NCBI GenBank assembly: GCA_019649035.1
Contig: BMAT01007053.1
Coordinates: 260,787-286,991, forward strand
Origin: Elysia marginata
Lineage: Eukaryota > Mollusca > Gastropoda > Plakobranchidae
Length of the DNA: 26,205 nucleotides
Reading direction: 5' to 3'
The stretch's first letter is position 1. The number at the start of each line of letters is the position of its first letter. The notes under the pieces are model-generated. The model did no database searches, had not been told where the DNA came from, and saw nothing but the letters and a program-made list of their open reading frames with translations. Positions 11,601-23,600 of this stretch are shown here, piece by piece. The position numbers and the translations under genes were made by a program.

Positions 11601-14600
11601 ACAATTCAACTTTTTTCTTTAGTTATCATTCCAGAGAACTTTTTCATATGATGCATATTCTGTGAGAATTGCAATTCCGATAGGGTTAAAGCTTCAATGT
11701 TTGAAGACTTAGGTATCATTGAGATCCCTGAGGTACTCACCCTCCTGCCTTTAGGTGCACCCATTGAGGTGCGGCTTTTCTTGATGAGCTTGAGCAAGAT
11801 CTGCGCCTGCAGCCTCCTGGATGTTGTCTGAGCGCTGCACTGGATCGTGGTGCTCACAACACCGGCTGTTTTGTTCTTGGCTACCATAGCGAATAGAAAT
11901 TCAAGGTACGAATGCCATGACGAAAGGGGCAGACAGCAGAGTGGAATGTAAATAACACACAACACATACAATGAGGTTTGATGTAAAAGTAGTTATAGAT
12001 AGAAAAGGAAAGAAAATATCAGTGAGTGAAAGAGAAAGAGCGAGAGAATGAGACACTGTCTTTTATAATAAGATAAAGAGATAAAACAGCAGAGAATGTA
12101 CACAGAAAAAAAGACTACTGGAAACGAAGATTGAACACATGTATTTTTAAAAATTGTATTAAAAGCAAACGCTTAGATGAAAATTTGGTACAACCATTTG
12201 AGAAAAAGCACTATGATTTTGTTATTGCAGCATCATCTTTATCATAAATATCATGCCACATTTACAAGTTTCAAACATGTAAAAGCGTTATTTTAAAACA
12301 GAAAATACTGAGTTTATGCCATACGACAATGTTTATATCTAGCTTTATGAAGGATTGATATGTGGCTTAAAGCTTCAAACAAGGTTGCCTTGAAAAATCA
12401 TCTTAAGTTTGTTTTGTCAATAATGTATGTGGTGGCAGTTACATACTCGGAGACGCAGAATCTTCTATGAATACAATTGATTTAGCAAACCATTCTCTTT
12501 TCCAACAAAAGTGCAAAAATAACAAAAGAGCAATACTTCGGCTGACTACTGCTCAAGTCTATATGATTATATTGTATCAGCATATGGACGAAGATTTCAT
12601 GAAAAGTTACACTAAGGAAGAATGAAGACTACACGTTTTCTCATTGAAAGGTGATAAGTTTAGTATTAAGAAATATCGCCATCATTTCTAGGTTTTCATC
12701 TAAGTTTATGAGCGTCGTTCCTACAATATAATTATTTTTCTGTGCTTGTTCTTTTTTCTACAATAGATACCTCCAAGCACGAAATCCATGGTCTTGTTCT
12801 CATCGTCATGACTGAAGGAGGTTAGACTGCTAATGTTTTCCAGCAAACTCGACTGTTTCTCAGAATACTGCAGTACAGCACCGAGGATGGTGGAAGTCTT
12901 CTCTGTGGAGGTTCCGCCATCTTTCTCTAACTGTTTCAGCATGTGGGAAATAATGGCTGTCTTGCCCACGCCAGACTCGCCTTGGAAAAAGAGGTGGAGG
13001 TCACAAAAAGATAATAGATTATAGCTTTTATAGCTATATGCTGCATGAATGAAGGCTTACTCAATACTTCATTTGATAAGCTTTTATAACGAAGTCCAAT
13101 TTTTGTTTCAGAGTTACAGTAGATGTCTTATATAAAAAAGATCACATTCACTGTTAAAAATATATAAAGTAATGGTATGTATAGACACGTTCTCATTTAG
13201 TTTTTGTTGTTTCGCATGTCTGTCGGGGTGTAAAGTTTGATAACAGGTTTCGTTTTTGGCTATAAATCTATTTGATCCAACACAAACTGGTGGTAATGGG
13301 TAAATGACATGATGAGGAAAAAACATAGATATTAATAGAGACACCTTTCTTCGAGATCAATTTGTGCTCGTCAGTGGTAAAACAAATTTATGTTAATGCA
13401 ACGTTTATGTAAACTGAAGTAGCAGGATATTCTCTTGCTATAGTTACACCAACACATCGAGACGCCAGTTACCGGCAAGTAGGACGGGATGTTTGTTGAG
13501 CAACATCAAACTGGCCAAGAAGCTGAAGCGGACAATGTCCACTGTGGGAATAATCTCAGCCTCTTTCAGCTCCTGCTTCTTCTTCTCTGATGCTACGCCG
13601 AGACTCTCGCCTGGACAACACGAAAAACAATTGAGCATTATCGATTCAGTATGAGTAAATCATGCGACTAGCGCATTTCAAACTAGACAACTATACAAAC
13701 ATCATTCTCTTGGTTGAGAAACCATCTAACTATCAGGCCATAACATGTTTAAGCTTAACGTCATGCAGACTGATGATATCTTTATATAAGTGAAGAGAAT
13801 ATAAGACCTTTTTTTTATAGAAAAAGAACTATTTCTGTAATTTTTTCCCATTATAGACTTGAAAGTAGTTGCGTACAGATTACATAGAATCAGTTCAGAG
13901 CTAGGTCGGCAGACGAAGACGAAAAATGGACAGCGATAACAGTGAAAGCTTGCTGGATCAGCGAAAGACATGCTCACCTATAGTGATAACAGCTCCCTTC
14001 TCTATGAGCGACTTGGTGCTGGGTATGAGCACGTCCCATGGTACAAAGCTGCCTCCCTCAATGTCCACAAAGTAGCCGTAGATGCTGCGGTTTCCGGCAG
14101 GTAGGCGCACACCTGGATAGATGTTGAAACCACAGTCACGTGATAGGAAATTAACACGTCTCAACCTTTTGGAACTCGTTCGTTCTTCATTGACTTATAA
14201 CAGCCACATAGATAGTGATGTTTTTGCATTATATTCACTTCCTCGTTGACATAGCTTTAATAATTTTTTGCCTTCATCTTTTTCTACCGCATTTTCAAAC
14301 TTTATAGTAGAGTTGAAGTATCGATATAGATTGCTTGGACTGTGCCGAAAATACTTCGAATTGAATAAACGCCGTGTTTACAATTACCATTGAAAGCGTT
14401 TTTAACAAAGTTTATCGTTGAAAGAAATATCAGCCTGTTGTTTTATTAGTTCAAAACTTTCCAAACTTTGTACTGAATCATTTAGTTGTCAGAACAAATA
14501 CATTTTGAACAGATTGCCAATATTAAAAACTAATGAATATCAATAATTCAAAAGTGTACTCTGAGAAAAAAAGAAAATGAAACAAACATTAGTTTACTCA

Positions 14601-17600
14601 TAGGGTTACTTTTAAAGTGATAGTGAATCAATTAAAACTTCATGCGGTTTACTCAGATCCGAATAATTTTATTATTTACGTGAGTGATAAATAATCTTTG
14701 TGTTCATTCATGCTCCTTCACTAAAAACATTCTATCTAGGATTACCGATTCGGTCACCTGTCACATGACCTATAACTTACCTAGAGGTGGCTCCACGTCA
14801 AAGAGCTCGCGGGCGAAGTTGTCAAACTCATTGTTCATGTCAACTCTCTCCACCGAGGCCCCGGCCCGCTTCACGCTGCTGTCATCTTCATCCATGAACT
14901 CTCGCCGCTTGAACACGCCCCCGATACTCCATGTATAGGCGAATACGAAGAGCTTGCCAAGCAGGTTGGTCAGCTGGGTCGGGTGCTTCTCAAGGAAAAA
15001 CATCTTCTTCTCAGACCTTAAGGAAAGGTGGCACATTGAGAGTGATATAAGAATAGTTTTACATAATCAGCCAACAATGAGATCTTAGACCTTGTAAGTA
15101 AAGGAGGACCTGCTCTGTAAGGCAAAAAGGAAAAATCCTAGGTTTACAACCCCAAACAAATGGCATGTGTGATTTCCTAAAGAACACATCTTTTTCCAAC
15201 ACACCGCTTTATTAGTTTACTGAGTACGAAAGAGAGAGAAATCAGCAGAAAGAGGCAGAGTAGTGTGGGAAAGAGAAGATGAGAGTGAGGGAACCAAGCA
15301 CTTGTGGAAAACAATTAAAAATAGGAAGTCATTTTGAAAAGGGTTTAAGTTCTATTTAAATTCCTTCAATGACTCCAATAATTATAATGGCATATACAAT
15401 TATAAGGCCCGTAGGCGGTAGTTTCCGGTTTTACATCGATAACAAAAGTTTTTTTTCCCGAATTTGAAAATAGTTCTACTAATCCAGAACTCTTTTTTTT
15501 GTATCGTTCATTTCATGCAAGAGGTGACCGAAATTCGGAACCAGGTCTCTCACCCTTTGCTGCGCTGGTCATGCATTTTGTCGGACATATCCGTTTCTTC
15601 TTTGGCCTTGACCTGCTTTTTGCTCTGACGACGCTTCATTTTTGAGGCACGGCTTCCGGCTCCGGTTCTAGAGGAAGTTCTGCTGGACGTTCTGTCCTCA
15701 GGACCAGGACTGGGGGCACGCAGTGACGTGTCTTTCTCACGTTCATCTAGTGTGATAAAGTAGTGAAGAATTGCTTTGACAATGCACCCAATAACAACCT
15801 TATTCAACGACTATAGCAAGGTGTTTTATTAAAAAATCTATATTATAACTTGGTTAAAGATTCTGCATTCAACATTTTGAAAAAGGCCTTGATTGAAATC
15901 GGCAGCTCTATGGTTAAACACTCCGTAGGGTCCGATACGACCTGGCCTTACATACTGGGACGAGGATGTTGAGGGCATTGAAATCAGATTTGTAAGGAAA
16001 AGTTTACACAATTATAAATTGTATTTATGAACTTACTTGGTGATTAAATAAAAAATGTTTTCACAAAGTTTCACGATTTTTAATAGAGATGAGGGCTAGT
16101 TGTGCAAAAACGACACATTTTGTTGCTTTTCGGGGTGGATGAGTGGGGGGCATGTTAAGGTCTTTGTACATCTCAATTCTCTTTTTCCAAACAATAAAAA
16201 CAAGTGCATTTTTAAGTCTCTACCTGGGTTTCCAAAGCCGCCATGTGATCCCAAAAAGTCAATATAAGCTGCCAAAATGTGGCACAGAGTTCCTACAATG
16301 CTCAGATCAGGGGCCTCAACTGCTTGGTGCTCCTTAAACTTGTGCAGAAAGTTGAGTCCCTTGTCGATGCTGGATTCAAACTGAGCCATAAGAAAACTCT
16401 TGCCTGACTCGGGCATTTCTCTGGGCAGTTTGTTGAGCCAGGTCTTGACGTAAGGTTTCCAGCCCAGGTCCACCGGATCCTGTGTGAAGAAGACGTCAGG
16501 TGGCCAACGTTAAGCTATCGAAATGCCGAAAAGTTAGTGCACGAAACTGTAATCTCAAACCAACCTGTGCCATTGAAGTCCTAATTTTTTGAAAATTTGT
16601 AGAGAAAGAAACTTTGAGAGCCCTTTGTAAGCTGGGGTCCGACCTCTTTGTTCCCATAATATTAGATATGAGTTCTAAATGTTCCCTCTTTCGGCTGTTT
16701 AGCCTTCTTTTAATGCAACTGCAAGACATTTAAAGCGCTTTGTAGAATAGATTTAGCAGTGTGTTTACGAAATTTTGCGAAAGTCAAAGGAAAACTAAGG
16801 CACTCTAAACAGTATATATGCAAGAAATCATGTCAAAGTCCTTTTTATTCATTCTTTGATAAAGAGGATAAAAACTTAAAAAGGTGGCTGGGCTGAAAAA
16901 TGTCATCATGTACTTTTGTTTCAAATGGAAGTACTACCTTACGATCGTGGTCAAAATAAAGGACATACAGATAACTTTTTCGGTTGAAGAGTTCTTGCAT
17001 AACTTACTGGTCGATAAAAAACGTTCTCACATTGAAAGAAAGAGTCTAGACTTGACGCGCTTCTTGCGTTTTTCATTGTGCCATTATATAATTATCAAAC
17101 CAAATGTCTTGATTTTTTTTCATCTCAAAGTATAAGACCCTTAAAAAGGACTTATACAATAGATTTGTTTTTCGTGGATAAACTTACCATGTAGATCTAG
17201 ACCATTCGTGAATCAACTTACCATGTAGACCATAGCGCATCTACTGACTGTAGCAGGGCTTGCCTTGGAGAGGTTATCCACCTCAAACAAAAGTCTCATC
17301 CCTGGAGACAGGGAAATCCTTTCACCACTCGCTAGACACAGCACCTAGAAACAAGCAGTCTTGCTTCAATAAGGGGTTTAAGGAATATATACAATAGAGA
17401 GGCAAAAATATCATTTCGGTACGACCTTATAGACTAATGATGTACTTGATAAGTTTCCTAAAGCCCTATGAACATAAGACTGTAAGTGATAAGGCTCTCA
17501 CGTGCGAATTAGTGTTACATCTTGAGAAATGAGTCGAAAGTTGGGGAAGGGTAGATCACAAGGTTATTATAATGCAGTGCAAATGCCTTTGCCGGATTAA

Positions 17601-20600
17601 AAATACAACCGCACTGTTTGTTTTCTCTTAGCTATAGCAAATCCAATATTAATTGGCTATCAGTTTTAAACAATGCAAGCTTCTAAACAAAACAATAAAA
17701 AAGCTACGTACAATTAAAGGTCTTTTGTCATATAAAACATTTTGAAATTTATATCTCCTGAAGCTCGTCAATATGGATAAAAAATAAATGTTTATAAAAC
17801 TTGAAAAAATTGCAGACAATCTCACATTTAGATAAACACCCCGTCGTTTGAAAACGAAATTACGTGACAGAAGAGGCAAAATAGAGTAGTTTTTTATTAC
17901 ACTTTAGATCTGTAATGATTCTTCCAACTGAATCACAACCTACCGGTGGCGCGCCCAATGAACGGTTCATAAGTTTTTCAGTCTCCGGTCCTAAAACCGT
18001 AATTAGAGACCTTAAGCACACGCACCGTGTCTCACTACGCGTACGTGAAAATCGGGAAAGCAGATCGAGGAAACTATGAAAATAATGAAACCAGTTTCTA
18101 AAAATAGACCCACAGACGTTCCCGCCATACTCACGCGTAGCTGCTTAAAGTCTGTATCGGCTTTAATAAGACATGCACATCATGTGAAAGGACTATAACA
18201 TTGACTTTTTTACTTTCGTAGATTCGAATTCTAGAGGGAGTTTGTTTTATTTGAAAAAAAAAAACAACAAAAGAATAGGTAGCATGAAAACACTTGCTAT
18301 AATTTGTATAAAGGGGTTTGTTCTCAACGACTTCTACCTAGCCCCGAGTAAGAATCTTTTTTTATATTTCGATGATTTATGATAGTACAACGTAATTCAT
18401 TAAAAAATATGGAATTATAAAATGTTGCTACAAACTTCTAATGAAGTAGTACCCTTTTTCTACTTACAATATTTACTTCTCAGCAAAGCCACTGTCCAGT
18501 TTATAAGTCGTAAATGATGATAAAAAGTCGGGTTTTGAGTTAATAACAAAATCGTTTATAATTATACGAGAACAACATATAAAAGGAAACCCAGCGGGAT
18601 CAAACCTCTTGAGGAAGCTTGATATAAAGTGTTGTTATTTCTTTCATACGTTAAGCTTAATGACCAGTAGGTCCTTGTCTTGTGTTTTTACCTTGGAATC
18701 ATCTAGGACTGTGTTGAGATTCTCCACCCAGAGCGTGTCTACAGGCCCGTCCAACACCAGCCACCGCCAGTCCGTGACAGCCCCGCCCTCCTCCTTGTTT
18801 TCCTCACCTTCTCCCTGATTGTGGTCCAAGGCCGATGGTGGAGCAGTACCGGTATCTAATTCAGTGCCCAGTTGGCTGGTGGTTCCAGATTTCATAGTGC
18901 CCTGATATGTCAGAAAACATTAGTTTTTTACTAGAATGCAGTCTTTTCCTAAGTGGTCAACCAGGGAAAGTAAAAATAAGACTTGTGTATCCACTTTTGG
19001 CTGCCACAAAAAAGCCAAGAAAATAAAGTTGCCTCAGAACAGGAGAGTGGAGCCTCTTCAGAACAGAGCAGAAACTTCACTACAAACAGGAGACATAACG
19101 AAGGCGAGAGACCAGCTGGAGGTACATTGTATCTCCACTATAGTTTCTTGTTGGTTCTAAAATCAGCATGTGAATTCAAACTTCAAATCATGTCAACTTT
19201 TTTTTGTACAAGCCAATAAAATCTATGTACTGCTTGATGCACAATAGCAGCGTCTCATACTGCCATCTCTAGATAGAACAAAGAGCTCTTTGAAATTAAA
19301 AATTTCTTCTATTCCTACTTTGTCACAACGTTAAGCCAAAAAAAGTCTAAGCTATAAGATGCAAGTTTCTTACAGAAAAGATGGAACTCACGCGATTTGT
19401 TCATCCACGTATCCTCAATAGGAAGGCATGGTGAGTAAACTATCTCAACTTACATAGGTTGTATGCGACGTGGCCGAGGCGTCAGTCATGTTGGAGCTGG
19501 GCCGGCCCGTGTTCGTGGGGACGGGCAAAGTACTAGCCTTAGCTCCGCCCCCTTCTCCGCCCTCCAGGTCAAGCATGGGCACGGGCGAGGACAGGTCCTT
19601 GCAGAAACGCCTTGTAGCGTTAGCGATGAGACCGTCTGACCACTCGAAGGTGTTGGGGTCTGTCTCTCCATACAGCTCACCCAGCTTCACACACTTCGGG
19701 TTGATGGTGAACGTCTCCACGTGACCCTTCTTACCGCGGCTTGCCTGAGATGACCGCAAGTATAAAAACCATTATATTAATTGAATTCTCAGAATAAGCA
19801 TAAACAGCAGCTTAGGAGCAGTGAAATTATTCCACTCTATTTTAGCACTGAAACATTTATTATGTCATAATACTAAATACCGTTCTCTTACAATTCATAT
19901 GAGCCTATCAGAATGTGGAGTCTAATGAAAACAAACCTCGTATGAACGTACTTTTAAATACCAAAAATACACACTTAACAATATAAAGTGCAATGGATTC
20001 AAATTGTCTCAAAGATTATCTTAACACAGTTTTTTAACACATTAACATTGTTTATACTTTTTGCGAATAATACACTTTCGTTCAAATAGTGTAATTCCAA
20101 CCCAAGCTGCCTTAGAGTGATAGCTTTGTTCTACTTAACTTTACGTGAGGCACCGGTGAAGATCATTTATCAAAGAAGTCGGCATATCTTCTGACTAGAT
20201 GTAATTATTTTCTGTATAAAGATATTCTGAACACTAACTTCCTTACGAATCTAAACTTTGTAACTTGATTTGGTTGGTTGTTTGAATTTTCACGTCTCTT
20301 TTCAACTACAAGGTTATATCAGAGATGGCGCTGGGGACAATTGAAAGCATGCTGCCACACTGTGATGTATTAAGCGATTGCATACACCACACCCAGTCAC
20401 ATCATCCTGACACCGGGCCGACCAGACTTAACAGTAAATCCATAATGCCAGACACTAGACGGATCAGCTGCTAATACCAATTTTAAAGTCCTTGGTTTGA
20501 CTCGGCCGGGGATCAAACCACGCACCTCCCAATCTCTGAGAGAGTGTCTTACCGTTAAGCTAAAGAGCCGGTTTTTTAACGTGGAAAAGAGAGAGAGACG

Positions 20601-23600
20601 ATTCAATATTCTTTTAACATTTCGTGTAAATAATGTTATTTTATAACGAAAATTGTTTCCTGTAGCAAATAAAAAGATAACTTTATTTTTTTTTGTTTAT
20701 AGTTTACTTGCCGACGACTATCACTGCTGCAACTGCAAAATGGTATTTAATGAAATTACAATATTAACTTTGTTTCTGTACTCATCTTTTTTGTGCGTCT
20801 TTACTGTTCAAGTATTTTGAGATTTATACAGAGAGACTTCTGTGCACAGGGAGATAAAGGGGTGCTGTGGTAAATATTCATTTCATATTTTTCTTGGATA
20901 TTCAATTGAACACCTTTTCTCAGCAGAATCCCATGATTGAATCATATCTATGTTGCTGAACTCTGAAATAATCACAAAAGGCCATACTCACGATAAACAC
21001 TGTTTGTCTTTTCGCGGCTGCTGGTTCTCTTTCTGTCTCGCCGCCGGTTCCACTTCCGGTAGCGCCGCCATTGTTGTGCGGGTGAATCATGGGAAGGTTG
21101 ACAAGTGCCTTCTGCAGGATGTTCCTGACAGATGTTTTCCCGCCCCCAGTTGGTCCCACAAGCATGACGCCATGACGCACCATGATCTGGTTATAGAGCT
21201 GTTTCACCTTGTCTATCTGATGCGGCCAGTGCTGGAAGCTTAGATCTCTTATTGACATGCTGATTGCTTTCTGGTAATTCATAGAAATACAATATTTTTC
21301 TTTCAGATGTTCTTGGACAACCAACACTTATACGCACATAATAGATTTGACGACAATGTAAAGAGAACAAAGGATACACTCTATTTTCCTTTTGCTTTCA
21401 TTTTTTATATTAGAGCTCAGACTTGGTAACCTCGGTATAGGGACCCTCTTTATGTTATGATAATGAGTACCGCACAAAATAACACACTTTCTCTTCCATA
21501 ACAATAATGTAGACAATTTACATCTCTAAGTAAAATAAAGAAGAGTGTCTTTCTGTAAAATTATCTTTCTTTTTGTTTTCGAGGGCTATTGTTGGTTTCT
21601 TGTGACTTGAAATTCTCAAGGAGATGATTCTTTTTCATGGTGTTGTAAAATGTTCATCATTTACTGCACATTTAAAAAAAATAGAATCATGTGCTTGCCT
21701 TAAAACAGGAACTTTTAGTTGTAGAATTGTGATTATGATTTCATCAATAGTACCTTTTACATACACGAACTCAAATGCTAGAATTTTTAACATTGTGTCC
21801 ACATTACACAAATGCTAATCAACTTACGAATAGTGTAAATAAATTTGATGCCACTTCTTTTATCCTATTCTAAATGCGGAATGTTACAATACTCACTTCC
21901 AGAGCACCGTAGTCTTGATCAGGCGGGGTAACTCCCGGGAAGAGATCCTCTAAAACACTCTCAAACAGAGGGACATCTTCGGCCAAAAACTTGGGCATGT
22001 TAGCATCTCGTAGAGAGTGAATCAGGATAAAAGCTTCGTCCGCTTCTGTGATCTCTTTGATACCAAGATGATCCCTAAAGATGAAAAAAATGTACGCCTG
22101 CAGTAGATGTTTTGAAGAAAAATGTGTTGTAGACTGAATACAAAAAATGAACGCGTTTTGAAAAGTTGTATGACTGTAAAAGCCTTTTAATTTTTATATC
22201 TATAGTGAAAGAATTTTAAAGGATTGGCTTTACATAAATGCAAAAAAGACAACTGGCCATTTGACTGTTCTCCTTGTGTCAATATACAAAGCTTAACTTG
22301 AAATTACATGGATTTTGTGAATATCAAATGAAAAAGTTTTGATTTCAAGTTATATCAAAGCTATATAGCTATCGCATTAACTAACCGAATTTTCCTGGGC
22401 GTAATAGTCATTTTAAAGTTCAGCGTCTTAATACTATTTGTAAACTTGTAAAGGACATTTTTCAGATTTTTTATGTCTTTGTTGGGCTGTTTATATAAAA
22501 AGCTGTTCCTCACTTCTGCAGCACTTGTCTGCGTCCATGTCCCGCCATGACGAGGACAGATTTGATTGCTCTCATGCCAAAGTCGTAATGGTCTTGCTGA
22601 GATAGCTGTTTGCTTGCCAACTGGTACAGGTTCACAATCTTTTGCGACAACGATTTGGCAGATGTGAAACCTTCGGAGAAGAGCATGATTTCGGCAATGA
22701 GTGGGTAGTCCGGAACCATCATGGCTACCGGTCGGAACAAATATTTGAGATTGTCTGGGAGCTCCACTCGACCCGCGTAACTGGAAGAAGGCAGAATTTG
22801 ACATTAAATTGGTGATAAGACGCAGCTTGTAAAAGGAACTCTAAGTAAAATGAAGATAAACTTATTTGTTACAATTTTTCACAATAAACTAAAAACTTCA
22901 ACTCGGCACCAACCCATTCCTCTAGTCAAATACGAATCGGGGGTTTGGACCATATTTTTATTACATTTCCAGAAAAAAGTAGTGTTAACTACTGCCTTTC
23001 CATAGAAAGGAACAAATACATGCAAAGCTTGGCAATGACATGTTTGACCTTGAATAGCTTTAAAAATTATTCTTATAATGGTATGTGTAGAAATACGTTC
23101 AGCATTTTTTTGAGGACAGTAGAGAACTTACGCGCCGACAACGATAATGTAATAATACCCATAGATGATGTCAGTTTTACAGTAAAGGATTGACTGACGG
23201 GCTCCGTTAGCCCATGAGCCATCTTAGATTTCATCCACTATGGGCTTCGTCTTCCTGAGCGGGCCTGTAGCGCATGAAATCTAATTTAAGTTGTTAAATA
23301 CATAAACGCTCTTGCTGAGAGAAAAACTGAAATATTATAAAACCTAGATATAGGTTTTTGTATCTAACGATACACTTTAATTTGAACATACGTTGGATTC
23401 ATTGTGATGAAATAACCACATGTTGGGTTTAGTTTGATGTCACGTCCCTCAAACATGAAGCGCAGCGACTGAGCATCTTTGGCGGTTTTGATGGTGTGTA
23501 TCTGCATGGCCACCACCGAGAGGACCTCCACGTCGATACGGTTGAACTCATCAAAACAGCACCAGGAGCCCGACTGCGCCAGCCCGGAGAAAAACTTTCC

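Noticed and set aside
19470..19724. Plus-strand frame opposite exon 8
   Set aside because: A mirror of the GC-rich coding exon, with no independent motif.
20505..20571. A tRNA gene
   Set aside because: Same reasoning: tRNA-like head attached to a repeat body, with no good cloverleaf.
22361..22804. 147-codon minus-strand frame overlapping exon 5
   Set aside because: It reads exon 5 in the wrong frame; the real frame gives the AAA1 motifs PDNLK, LFRPVA and FSEGF.
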